DNA of 64,000 bases, from the NCBI GenBank assembly GCA_965212075.1, contig OZ243043.1, positions 1,178,001 through 1,242,000 on the forward strand. Reading direction: 5' to 3'. Source of the stretch: CBDBUR01 sp965212075 (GTDB lineage: Bacteria; Pseudomonadota; Alphaproteobacteria; JAPOUT01; G958296285). The notes under the pieces were generated by a model that was not told the origin of the DNA, searched no databases, and worked only from the letters and a program-made list of their open reading frames with translations. Below are positions 33,954 to 41,411 of the stretch, piece by piece (the first letter of the stretch is position 1; the number at the start of each line of letters is the position of its first letter). Both the position numbers and the translations under genes were made by a program.

Positions 33954-34085
33954 ATGTCATCTCAAGAACCGAGGCCGCCGCTATTGCCTCTCATCATGTT
34001 TATCTTAGGCGCGCTGATATTGGTCGTAGCTTCATTATTACCTCTTTTTATAGCGCCTGCGGATCTGTTTAAGCTCCTGTTTTAG
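33954..34085 (+). CDS. Small membrane protein, 43 residues
   Basis: ATG at 33954 with AGGGGAAG 5 bp upstream, running to TAG at 34083-34085. It begins MSSQEPRPPLLPLIMF and continues with a single hydrophobic helix (about residues 13-34, GALILVVASLLPLFIA) and a short amphipathic end (ADLFKLLF). The good ribosome site and clean membrane topology argue for a real gene. It lies between the element remnant and the ChvG-like sensor. No family recognised. Confidence 0.55.
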   Translation: MSSQEPRPPLLPLIMFILGALILVVASLLPLFIAPADLFKLLF

Positions 34086-34167
34086 GGCGCGCCCAAAAGG
34101 CTCGCCCAGCGCGCGCCCAACGAAATAAACTTGTTCGTGCCCTGCCCTCGTCTATTATAAATCCTCT

Positions 34168-35832
34168 ATGTCTCTTATTCCCAATATGCTCACCCGCCGC
34201 TTGATCTTGGCTCTGGTCATCGTCTTTGGCGCTTTTATTTTATGGCTGGTGCCCTCTTTTGTCGTGATGGCGCCCGATCACAATTATGCCGAGCGCATGC
34301 AACAGGAAGCCGAATTGGTTGCCGCGGCGATCGCGCGCGGCGGGCTGGCCTCGCGCCCCCCGAGCCGCATCGGCGGCAATCCCAAAGACCCGCGCACCAT
34401 CGCCGCGCGCAATCGCTCAGTGTTCCATCGCCGCCGCGTGGAGGGCATTTTGCGCCATATGTACGCGATCACCCGCAAGCGCATCGTGCTTTATGATCAC
34501 CGCCGCAACATCATCATGGACAGCTATAATTTCACCAGCGCGCAGCAGGTCACCGCGCAGGATTTGCCGCCGCCTGACCCCCTCACGACGGCGACACCAA
34601 ACCCGCGCGCGCCAGAGCGGTTTAATCCAGAGCGCGCAAACCCAAACTATCCAAATCAAACAAGCTATATTGACGAGCCAGACTATCTGCCGCCGCCGCG
34701 CGGCGACAGCGCTTTCGTCCGCGCCGCGCTGGAAGGCAAACAAAGCCGAACACGCAAAATCATTCAAAAGCCGAGTCAAAATTTCGGCGAAACTTCCAGC
34801 GCCAAAAACCAATTTCGGCCAAGACAAGAAATCCTGCAAGCGATCGCGCCGATACAAAGGCTGAAATTAGTGCAAGGCGCCGTCATCTTGATTGACACCG
34901 ACAGCGCCGGTCTGCGCGCGTGGCGGTGGCAGGCTTTGTTTGACAGCACGCCGGTTTTTGCTGCCTTCATTGTCGCGCTAGTATTATTGCTGCTCTGGCT
35001 GAAAAGCGCGATGATCTCGCCGCTCGCAAGACTGGCTTATGGCGACCAGCCGCTAGATGGCAGCGCGCCAGAAAAATCACGCCGCGCAAAACGCGGTGAT
35101 GAAATTGAGATGATTTCCCGACGCCATCGGGCAGGACAAATCACCGCGCTCAATTTCGCCGAAGCGAGCCGCGCTTTGTCAACATTTCAAAAGTCAAAAG
35201 CCGAAGATGAATCCGATCATGTCCAAGTTCAAGATTCCAAAATGGCCTCACAGATTCACCTCGCGCTGATTAACGCCAAAAGAGACATAGCGGACATCTC
35301 TCCCATCATCCAGCGCTGCATCAGCCGACATAATCTGCGCGCGCAAAAAGCTATGCGGGAAAAAATGTGCGCGACAAATTCCAAAAATTCCAATATATCT
35401 TCCAATATGTTCATGCCTTTTGGCGATTCGGTCATTTTGGAAAAAGTCAAAACCGGACAAACCCGCAATGCCTTTCATCTGCCAATTTTCAGCCATGCGC
35501 TGCACCTCGTGCTGGATTATGTCATCCAAGGCGCTGCCGCGAGCGCGCCCAAAGGCTGGCCGGATAATGTGCGGGTCGCGCTGGTGCGGCAAAGGCGCAC
35601 GATCCGCATTATCATTGAAGATGACGGGCCTGATTTGGCGTCTCACGATCTCACCGCTTGGACCGCGCGCGCTTACGACCTCCAAAATCCGCCGCTTTAT
35701 ACCCAGCGCGCGCTAGAAACCTGCATCGCGATGCATCAGGGCCGATTTGTCATCACAAGCCTGCGGCCTGCGCGCATCGCGATCATTCTGCCTTTACCCA
35801 ATCAAAAATTGCCAAATCAAAAGGAGCCGTGA
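34168..35832 (+). CDS. ChvG-like sensor kinase, degenerate (no phospho-acceptor His box)
   Basis: 554 residues. Topology is that of ChvG/ExoS: membrane helix 1 (about 12-34), a periplasmic sensor of about 230 residues, helix 2 (about 265-285), then a cytoplasmic part. After the second helix a RGDEIEMISRR echoes the end of a HAMP linker. However, the H box (HELKNPL type) that should follow is absent, and only traces of the ATP-binding domain remain (HLVLDYVIQGAAASAP as N box, IIIEDDGPDL as D/G1 box). It is therefore probably not an active kinase. The gene overlaps ptsM-type EIIA (TGATG). In related bacteria the order is chvI-chvG-hprK-EIIA-HPr-ahcY; chvI and hprK are missing here. Confidence 0.7.
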   Translation: MSLIPNMLTRRLILALVIVFGAFILWLVPSFVVMAPDHNYAERMQQEAELVAAAIARGGLASRPPSRIGGNPKDPRTIAARNRSVFHRRRVEGILRHMYAITRKRIVLYDHRRNIIMDSYNFTSAQQVTAQDLPPPDPLTTATPNPRAPERFNPERANPNYPNQTSYIDEPDYLPPPRGDSAFVRAALEGKQSRTRKIIQKPSQNFGETSSAKNQFRPRQEILQAIAPIQRLKLVQGAVILIDTDSAGLRAWRWQALFDSTPVFAAFIVALVLLLLWLKSAMISPLARLAYGDQPLDGSAPEKSRRAKRGDEIEMISRRHRAGQITALNFAEASRALSTFQKSKAEDESDHVQVQDSKMASQIHLALINAKRDIADISPIIQRCISRHNLRAQKAMREKMCATNSKNSNISSNMFMPFGDSVILEKVKTGQTRNAFHLPIFSHALHLVLDYVIQGAAASAPKGWPDNVRVALVRQRRTIRIIIEDDGPDLASHDLTAWTARAYDLQNPPLYTQRALETCIAMHQGRFVITSLRPARIAIILPLPNQKLPNQKEP

Positions 35833-36251
35833 TGAAAAAAAATACACTCATCGGCTTAATCATCATTTCGCATGGCAATCTTGCGCGCGAATTGCTCACA
35901 ACTTTAGAGCATATTGTCGGCGACCAGACTCATATCAAAACGATTTCCATCGGCACCGATGACGATATGGAGCAAAGGCGCAGCGATATTCTCAAAACCG
36001 TCAGCGAGGTTGATCAAGGCGCGGGTGTGCTCGTGCTCGTGGACATGTTCGGCTCCACGCCATCTAACCTTGCGATTTCTGTCATGAGCAAAGCCAAAGC
36101 CGAAGTGGTCTCTGGCGTTAATCTGCCCATGCTGATTAAGCTCGCCGAAATCCGCGATCGCGGAACGCTCAAAATCGCTGCGCTGCAAGCGCGCCGCGCC
36201 GGACGGCAATATATTCATATTGCCAGCGAGCTTCTGGCAAAAAAGAAATAG
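35832..36251 (+). CDS. PTS EIIA component, mannose family
   Basis: 139 residues. The phosphorylatable His lies in IIISHGNLARELL near residue 14, and the MFGSTPSN segment is typical of EIIA(Man). The start ATG overlaps the stop of the ChvG-like gene by one base. In alphaproteobacteria this protein belongs to the regulatory PTS: it receives phosphate from HPr and lacks a cognate sugar permease. HPr follows 20 bp downstream. Likely role: nitrogen/carbon status signalling rather than sugar uptake. Confidence 0.9.
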   Translation: MKKNTLIGLIIISHGNLARELLTTLEHIVGDQTHIKTISIGTDDDMEQRRSDILKTVSEVDQGAGVLVLVDMFGSTPSNLAISVMSKAKAEVVSGVNLPMLIKLAEIRDRGTLKIAALQARRAGRQYIHIASELLAKKK

Positions 36252-36271
36252 GAAAAACATAGAAGAAAGTA

Positions 36272-36577
36272 ATGACCCAAAAATCATCTGCTGAAGAATC
36301 GTCTGCTGAAGTGATGATCCGCAATATGCGCGGGCTTCACGCGCGCGCTTCGGTCAAATTCGCGAAGCTCGCGCAGAGTTTTGACGCTGAAATTTTGGTA
36401 AAGCGCGGCGGCCATGATGACGATCAGGCGGTCAACGGCACTTCGGCGATGGATCTGATGATGCTCGCCGCCCAGCCCGGCATCAAATTACACATCACCG
36501 CGCGCGGGCCGGATCATCGCCGCGCGCTTCAGGAGCTCATCGCCCTGACAAATAATTATTTTGACGAGCAGGATTAG
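36272..36577 (+). CDS. ptsH: Phosphocarrier protein HPr
   Basis: 101 residues. The catalytic His lies in MRGLHARASVKFAKLA, and the regulatory Ser region is VNGTSAMDLMMLAAQPG, so the Ser46-type site is kept. That site is the target of HPr kinase HprK, which normally sits upstream in this gene order but is absent from the window. HPr shuttles phosphate from EI(Ntr) to EIIA. It is followed after about 90 bp by ahcY. Confidence 0.93.
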   Translation: MTQKSSAEESSAEVMIRNMRGLHARASVKFAKLAQSFDAEILVKRGGHDDDQAVNGTSAMDLMMLAAQPGIKLHITARGPDHRRALQELIALTNNYFDEQD

Positions 36578-36666
36578 GCCTTGCCTTTTTGAATAAAAAA
36601 TGTTTTTTGCTAATAACATCCTGTTTGAGGGACATCTTTTGAGGAAAATATGGGAAGAATAATTTC

Positions 36667-37956
36667 ATGAATCAAGATTACAAAGTCGCTGATATATCTC
36701 TTGCTTCGTGGGGGCGGCGCGAGATAGAGATCGCGCAGGTGGAAATGCCCGGCCTGATGGCCTTGCGCGAAACCTATGGCAGCGCGCAGCCGCTCAAAGG
36801 CGCGCGCATCACAGGCTGCCTGCATATGACCATCCAGACGGCGGTGCTGATTGAGACGCTCGCCGCACTGGGTGCCGAAATTCGCTGGTCATCATGCAAT
36901 ATATTTTCAACCCAAGATCATGCGGCAGCGGCGATTGCGGAAGCAGGCATTCCGGTCTTTGCTTGGAAGGGCGAGAGCGAAGACGAATATTGGGATTGCA
37001 TCCGCCGCACCATTGAAGGGCCGCAAGGCTGGCAGCCCAATATGCTGCTCGATGATGGCGGCGATCTGACAAAAATCGTCCATGATGATTATCCCGAACG
37101 CGCCGCCGCGATGAAAGGCCTCTCGGAAGAAACCACCACCGGCGTCATGCGCCTTTATGAAATGGAGCAGGCCGACGCATTAAAAATGCCCGCCATGAAT
37201 GTCAATGATTCGGTCACCAAATCAAAGTTTGACAATCTCTATGGCTGCCGCGAAAGCCTGATTGACGGCCTCAAGCGCGCCACCGATGTGATGCTCGCGG
37301 GCAAGACCGCCATCGTCTGCGGCTATGGCGGCGTCGGCAAGGGCTCAGCGCAGGCGCTGCACGGACAGGGCGCGCGCGTCATCATCTGCGAAATTGACCC
37401 GATCTGCGCCCTGCAGGCCGCGATGGAAGGGTTTGAAGTCGCGACGATGGACGACGTCGCCGCCAATGGCGATATTTTCATCACCGCCACCGGCAATTGC
37501 GATGTCATCACGATTGACCATATCCGCAAAATGAAAGATCGCGCGATCCTCGCCAATATCGGCCATTTTGATTCCGAGATTCAGGTTGCCGCTTTGCGCA
37601 ATTATCGCTGGCATAATGTCAAGCCGCAGGTGGACGAAGTTGAGCTGCCCGACGGCAAAAGAGTCATCCTGCTCGCTGAAGGCCGCCTCGTCAATCTCGC
37701 TTGCGCGACCGGCCATGCCAGCTTCGTGATGAGCGCTTCATTCACCAACCAAGTCTTAGCGCAGATTGAGCTCTGGCAGAATGACGGCAAATATCAAAAC
37801 AAAGTCTATGTGCTGCCAAAACATTTGGATGAAAAAGTCGCCCGCCTCCATCTGCCGAAGCTCGGCGTGAAGCTCACCGAGCTCACGCAAAAACAAGCCG
37901 ATTATATCAATGTGGAGCAGAGCGGGCCCTATAAGCCTGAAATTTATCGCTATTAA
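36667..37956 (+). CDS. ahcY: S-adenosylhomocysteine hydrolase
   Basis: 429 residues. It hydrolyses S-adenosylhomocysteine to adenosine and homocysteine, relieving inhibition of methyltransferases. The NAD loop CGYGGVGKGSAQAL, the substrate region GCLHMTIQTAVLIETL, SRESLIDG-like CRESLIDGLKR, GHASFVMSASF and the C-terminal PEIYRY are all present. It is shorter than the approximately 465-residue forms with a mid-protein insertion. The 90-bp leader was inspected for an SAH riboswitch and none was recognised. Its stop converges on the next gene with 16 bp between. Confidence 0.96.
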   Translation: MNQDYKVADISLASWGRREIEIAQVEMPGLMALRETYGSAQPLKGARITGCLHMTIQTAVLIETLAALGAEIRWSSCNIFSTQDHAAAAIAEAGIPVFAWKGESEDEYWDCIRRTIEGPQGWQPNMLLDDGGDLTKIVHDDYPERAAAMKGLSEETTTGVMRLYEMEQADALKMPAMNVNDSVTKSKFDNLYGCRESLIDGLKRATDVMLAGKTAIVCGYGGVGKGSAQALHGQGARVIICEIDPICALQAAMEGFEVATMDDVAANGDIFITATGNCDVITIDHIRKMKDRAILANIGHFDSEIQVAALRNYRWHNVKPQVDEVELPDGKRVILLAEGRLVNLACATGHASFVMSASFTNQVLAQIELWQNDGKYQNKVYVLPKHLDEKVARLHLPKLGVKLTELTQKQADYINVEQSGPYKPEIYRY

Positions 37957-37972
37957 AGTCGCTAGAGCGCAA

Positions 37973-39196
37973 TTAAGGCGCAAAAGCCTCTTGCGGCGCG
38001 AGGCTGTCATCAGCCAGCCGCGCGGGCGCAATAGCGGCGCGCTGCCCGATCACGCGGCGCGACAATAAAAATTCCTGAGGCCGGTTGACGCAATCAGCCG
38101 CCAAAAGCCGATCGCCCGACAAATAAAATAAAACAAAAGATTGGGTTTCAATCGCGCCGCGCAGGATCGTTCGGTCATAAGAGCGCGCTAGACCCGCAAT
38201 CTGCAATTTCGCATCATATTGATCCGACCAGAACCAAGGCGCTTCCACTGGCGGCGGCGGCGCGCCGCAAATTGACGCCGCCGCAATCTTCGCCTGATAG
38301 ATCGCATTTTGCACCGATTCAAGGCGCACCGGCTCATCATAAAGCGGCAGCAGCGCATTGGCGCAATCGCCGATCGCATAGATGGACTTATCCGAACTGC
38401 GCATCTCCCCGTCAACGAGAATGCCATTCTCCACCTCAAGCCCCGCCGCCTCTGCCAATTGCGTGTCGGGGATAAACCCGACGCCGACCAAAGCCATGTC
38501 GGCGGGGAAATCCCCCTTCTTCTGATCGCGCACCGCTGAAATGTTTTTATCACCGACAAGCTCCGCCACCTGCGCCCTTGTCTTAACGCCGACGCCATGC
38601 TGCTCGTGAAGCTTCGTGAAAAAATCGGAAATCTCCGGCGCGGCAACCCGCCCCAAAATGCGCGCGGCAGCTTCAAGGATCATCACTTCAAGACCGCGCT
38701 TGCGCGCCGTCGCCGCCACCTCAAGCCCGATATAGCCGCCGCCGATCACAACCAGCCGCCTTGCGCCCATATCCAGCTCCTTCTTCAAATTGAGAGACTG
38801 CGCCAGATCATGCAAATAATGCACACCTTCGAGATCACAGCCGCGGCAATTTAACCGGCGCGGCTGGCCGCCGGTTGCGATCACCGCGACATCATAAGCA
38901 AACTGTGCGCCCGACGCCGTGATGATTTTTTTCTCCGCGCGATCAAGCACGGCCACTGGATCATCCAAATGCAGCTTTATCTGCTTTTGGGCATAAAAAG
39001 CCTCCGGCCTCAAATTGAGCCGCGGCGCGGCCATCTCACCGGCCAGAAAAGCCTTCGACAAAGGAGGCCGCTGGTAAGGCAAAGCCTGTTCAGCGCCGAT
39101 CAGCGTGATCGCGCCCTCAAAGCCGCCCGCGCGCAGGCTGATCAAAGCTTGCGCCGCAGCCTGTCCTGCACCAATAATAACCACCGACGAATTCAT
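37973..39196 (-). CDS. Ferredoxin reductase-type FAD/NAD(P)-dependent oxidoreductase
   Basis: 407 residues. Two dinucleotide loops: FAD at the N-terminus (VVIIGAGQAAAQAL) and NAD(P)H near residue 148 (LVVIGGGYIGLEVAA). The FAD-contacting IYAIGDCAN lies near 272. The C-terminal domain (WFWSDQYDAKLQIAG) is the signature of the putidaredoxin/rhodocoxin/ferredoxin-NAD reductase group that feeds electrons to ferredoxins serving P450s or dioxygenases. No ferredoxin or oxygenase partner is adjacent. It is divergent from tsaE by 35 bp. Confidence 0.9.
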   Translation of the reverse strand: MNSSVVIIGAGQAAAQALISLRAGGFEGAITLIGAEQALPYQRPPLSKAFLAGEMAAPRLNLRPEAFYAQKQIKLHLDDPVAVLDRAEKKIITASGAQFAYDVAVIATGGQPRRLNCRGCDLEGVHYLHDLAQSLNLKKELDMGARRLVVIGGGYIGLEVAATARKRGLEVMILEAAARILGRVAAPEISDFFTKLHEQHGVGVKTRAQVAELVGDKNISAVRDQKKGDFPADMALVGVGFIPDTQLAEAAGLEVENGILVDGEMRSSDKSIYAIGDCANALLPLYDEPVRLESVQNAIYQAKIAAASICGAPPPPVEAPWFWSDQYDAKLQIAGLARSYDRTILRGAIETQSFVLFYLSGDRLLAADCVNRPQEFLLSRRVIGQRAAIAPARLADDSLAPQEAFAP

Positions 39197-39231
39197 AAGT
39201 CAGTGTTTAACGTAAACAGGACGAGCAAGAT

Positions 39232-39705
39232 ATGCAAAAACAATTCACCCGCAAGCTTCAAGACGAGGCGGCCACGATGAGGCTGGGCGCGCAATTAGCG
39301 CCTCTGCTTGATCGCGGCGATTTTGTGGCGCTTTCCGGCGGGCTGGGCAGCGGAAAAACCGTCTTGGCGCGCGGTCTGATCAGCGCTTTATGCCCCACAG
39401 AAGAGGCCATTCCCAGCCCAACCTTCACTCTAGTTCAGACCTATCATGCGCAGTTTGACATCTGGCATGTAGATTTATACCGGCTTGATGAAGCGCGCGA
39501 AATTAAAGAATTAGGCCTGCTTGACGCGCTTGAAGACGCCGCGCTGGTCGTTGAATGGCCGGAAAAAATGGGAGACGAGCTGCCCAAAATACGGCTTGAA
39601 ATTCAGATCATTCCCATTGACAATTTTTGTGCACGCAAAGCGGTTATTATCCCCTATGGGGAAATATGGGATAAAAAGCTCAATGAACTCAACACAGACA
39701 GATGA
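39232..39705 (+). CDS. tsaE: tRNA threonylcarbamoyladenosine biosynthesis protein TsaE
   Basis: 157 residues, the ATPase of the t6A pathway that modifies A37 of ANN-decoding tRNAs. Walker A is LSGGLGSGKTVLARG. SPTFTLVQTYH and the DLYRLDEARE segment are family hallmarks, as is VEWPEKMG. It starts the tsaE-amgK-murU-addB-addA-trxA run common in alphaproteobacteria. Its last codons overlap the proposed amgK start by 23 nt. Confidence 0.93.
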   Translation: MQKQFTRKLQDEAATMRLGAQLAPLLDRGDFVALSGGLGSGKTVLARGLISALCPTEEAIPSPTFTLVQTYHAQFDIWHVDLYRLDEAREIKELGLLDALEDAALVVEWPEKMGDELPKIRLEIQIIPIDNFCARKAVIIPYGEIWDKKLNELNTDR

Positions 39706-40705
39706 TTTTGCACAAAAACGCGCAGCCTTCCTTGCCGCAGCGGGGTGGCAGGGCATTGAGCCAATCGGCATTGAAGGAGACGCCTCCACCAAAAATTTTT
39801 ACGCGCTCACGCGCAAAAATGGCGAGCGCGTGATCTTGATGCATATGCCCATAGATCACACCGCCTATAGCGCGCGCGCCGCGATTGCCAAAACTTGCCG
39901 CCCCTTTCTCGCCATCAACGCTTATTTGACTGACAAAAATATCTCGGTGCCGAAAATTCTCACCGCTGATCCCGATCAGGGCTTCGTGCTGCTTGAACAT
40001 TTAGGCGATGTGCCTTATGACGCAAGCTGGGAGCATATTCAAATCGGCATTGATATTTTGCTGCGCCTTCATCAAGAGCGCGCGCCCGCGACCATTTCTT
40101 TCCCGCAAGGGCAGGAAGCCTATCCATTGCCGATTTTCACACCTGAAGTTTTCTTGACCGAAGCGCGTCTATTCTTGGAATGGTTTTTGCCGCACCACAA
40201 CATCCGGCCTGATAGCGAAACAGAGCGCGCCTTTGATCAATTTTGGCAGGAAAATTTTGACCGCGCCAATTTTGGCGCGCCGGTCATTTTATTGCGCGAT
40301 TATCATTCGCCAAATTTTATTTTTATCGCCGAGCGCGCCGCCTACCGAAGGCTGGGCGTCCTTGACCATCAAGACGCACTCGCCGGCCCGCCGGCCTATG
40401 ATCTGGTCTCCATGCTGCAAGATGCCCGCATGGATATTTCGGCTGAAAGAGAAAATAAAGGTTTGGACGATTATCTCGCGCGCACGCGGATGGATGAAAA
40501 AAAATTCCGCAGATCCTATGCTTTGCTCGGTGCGCAAAGAGCGCTCAAAATTATGGGCATTTTTGTCCGCTTCGCGCAGCTCGATCAAAAGCCGCATTAT
40601 TTGGGGCATATGCCCAGAATCATCTCTTATCTCAAACGCAACCTCGTCCATGAGGCGCTTGCGCCGCTTAAAAGCTGGCTAGCGCGTTATGAAAAAATAT
40701 TATGA
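39683..40705 (+). CDS. amgK: Anomeric MurNAc/GlcNAc kinase AmgK (aminoglycoside phosphotransferase fold)
   Basis: 340 residues. It phosphorylates MurNAc at C1 in the cell-wall recycling route that bypasses MurA and fosfomycin. The catalytic loop is LLRDYHSPNFIF (the AmgK-type RD-x-H-x-x-N rather than HGD-x-x-x-x-N), followed by the metal-binding LDHQDALAGPPAYDLVSML and QDAR. The ATG at 39683 is chosen because the conserved region begins soon after it. The frame is open upstream inside tsaE, but that part only shadows tsaE. MurU follows with an ATGA overlap, which supports the assignment. Confidence 0.87.
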   Translation: MNSTQTDDFAQKRAAFLAAAGWQGIEPIGIEGDASTKNFYALTRKNGERVILMHMPIDHTAYSARAAIAKTCRPFLAINAYLTDKNISVPKILTADPDQGFVLLEHLGDVPYDASWEHIQIGIDILLRLHQERAPATISFPQGQEAYPLPIFTPEVFLTEARLFLEWFLPHHNIRPDSETERAFDQFWQENFDRANFGAPVILLRDYHSPNFIFIAERAAYRRLGVLDHQDALAGPPAYDLVSMLQDARMDISAERENKGLDDYLARTRMDEKKFRRSYALLGAQRALKIMGIFVRFAQLDQKPHYLGHMPRIISYLKRNLVHEALAPLKSWLARYEKIL

Positions 40706-41406
40706 ACATTAAACAGGCGATCATTCTCGCCGCAGGTCTTGGCACAAGAATGGGCAAAGCCAGCGACCATACGCCCAAAGCTCTGCTCAAACTCGCCGGT
40801 CGGCCTTTGATTGATTATATCATCGGCAGCTTGCGCGAAGCTGAAATAGAAAACATCTTCGTCACCGCTCATGCCCATGCCGATCAGATCATGCGCCATC
40901 TGGAAAAAACCGCGCCCGAGATCATCATTTCCGATGAGCGCGGCCAATTGATGAATACCGGCGGCGGCGTCGCCAAAGCTTTTTCGCTTTTGCAGGATGC
41001 GCCATTTTTTACCCATAATTGCGATTCTATTTTTCCAAAAAATAATTTTTTCAAAAAGATGGCGCAAGGTTTTGACTCTCAAAAAATGGATGCGCTTTTG
41101 CTGCTTGCAGCAAGCAGAACAGGCAGCGGGGATTTTTTTCTCAAAGAAAATGGCCAAGCAGAACAAAGTCAAAAAAATCAAAGCGGAGATTATGTCTATA
41201 CCGGCGTGCAGATTCTCTCACCCGCGCTGATGCGTGGTCTGCCCGCGGGGAGCTTTGTGATGGATGTTTTCTGGCAGCGCGCGCAAAATGCCGGACGGCT
41301 GTTCGGCCATGTTCTGAGCGAGCCCTGGCTGCATGTCGGCTCGGCAGACGAGCTCCAGCAGGCCGAAAAATTTCTCTCACCTCCCATGCGAGGCCCTAAC
41401 CGATAA
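40702..41406 (+). CDS. murU: N-acetylmuramate alpha-1-phosphate uridylyltransferase MurU
   Basis: 234 residues. Nucleotidyltransferase signature ILAAGLGTRMG with KPL-like PKALLKLAGRPLIDY, and NTGGGV (about residues 85-90) in the sugar/nucleotide site. It joins UMP from UTP to MurNAc-1-phosphate made by AmgK, yielding UDP-MurNAc. It overlaps amgK by 4 nt and precedes addB by 5 bp. Sugar-nucleotidyltransferases are hard to tell apart by sequence; the amgK pairing decides this call. Confidence 0.87.
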   Translation: MNIKQAIILAAGLGTRMGKASDHTPKALLKLAGRPLIDYIIGSLREAEIENIFVTAHAHADQIMRHLEKTAPEIIISDERGQLMNTGGGVAKAFSLLQDAPFFTHNCDSIFPKNNFFKKMAQGFDSQKMDALLLLAASRTGSGDFFLKENGQAEQSQKNQSGDYVYTGVQILSPALMRGLPAGSFVMDVFWQRAQNAGRLFGHVLSEPWLHVGSADELQQAEKFLSPPMRGPNR

Positions 41407-41411
41407 ATAAG

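Noticed and set aside
36578..36666. S-adenosylhomocysteine riboswitch before ahcY
   Set aside because: The leader is AT-rich and I see neither the conserved core nor the pseudoknot arms of the SAH aptamer.
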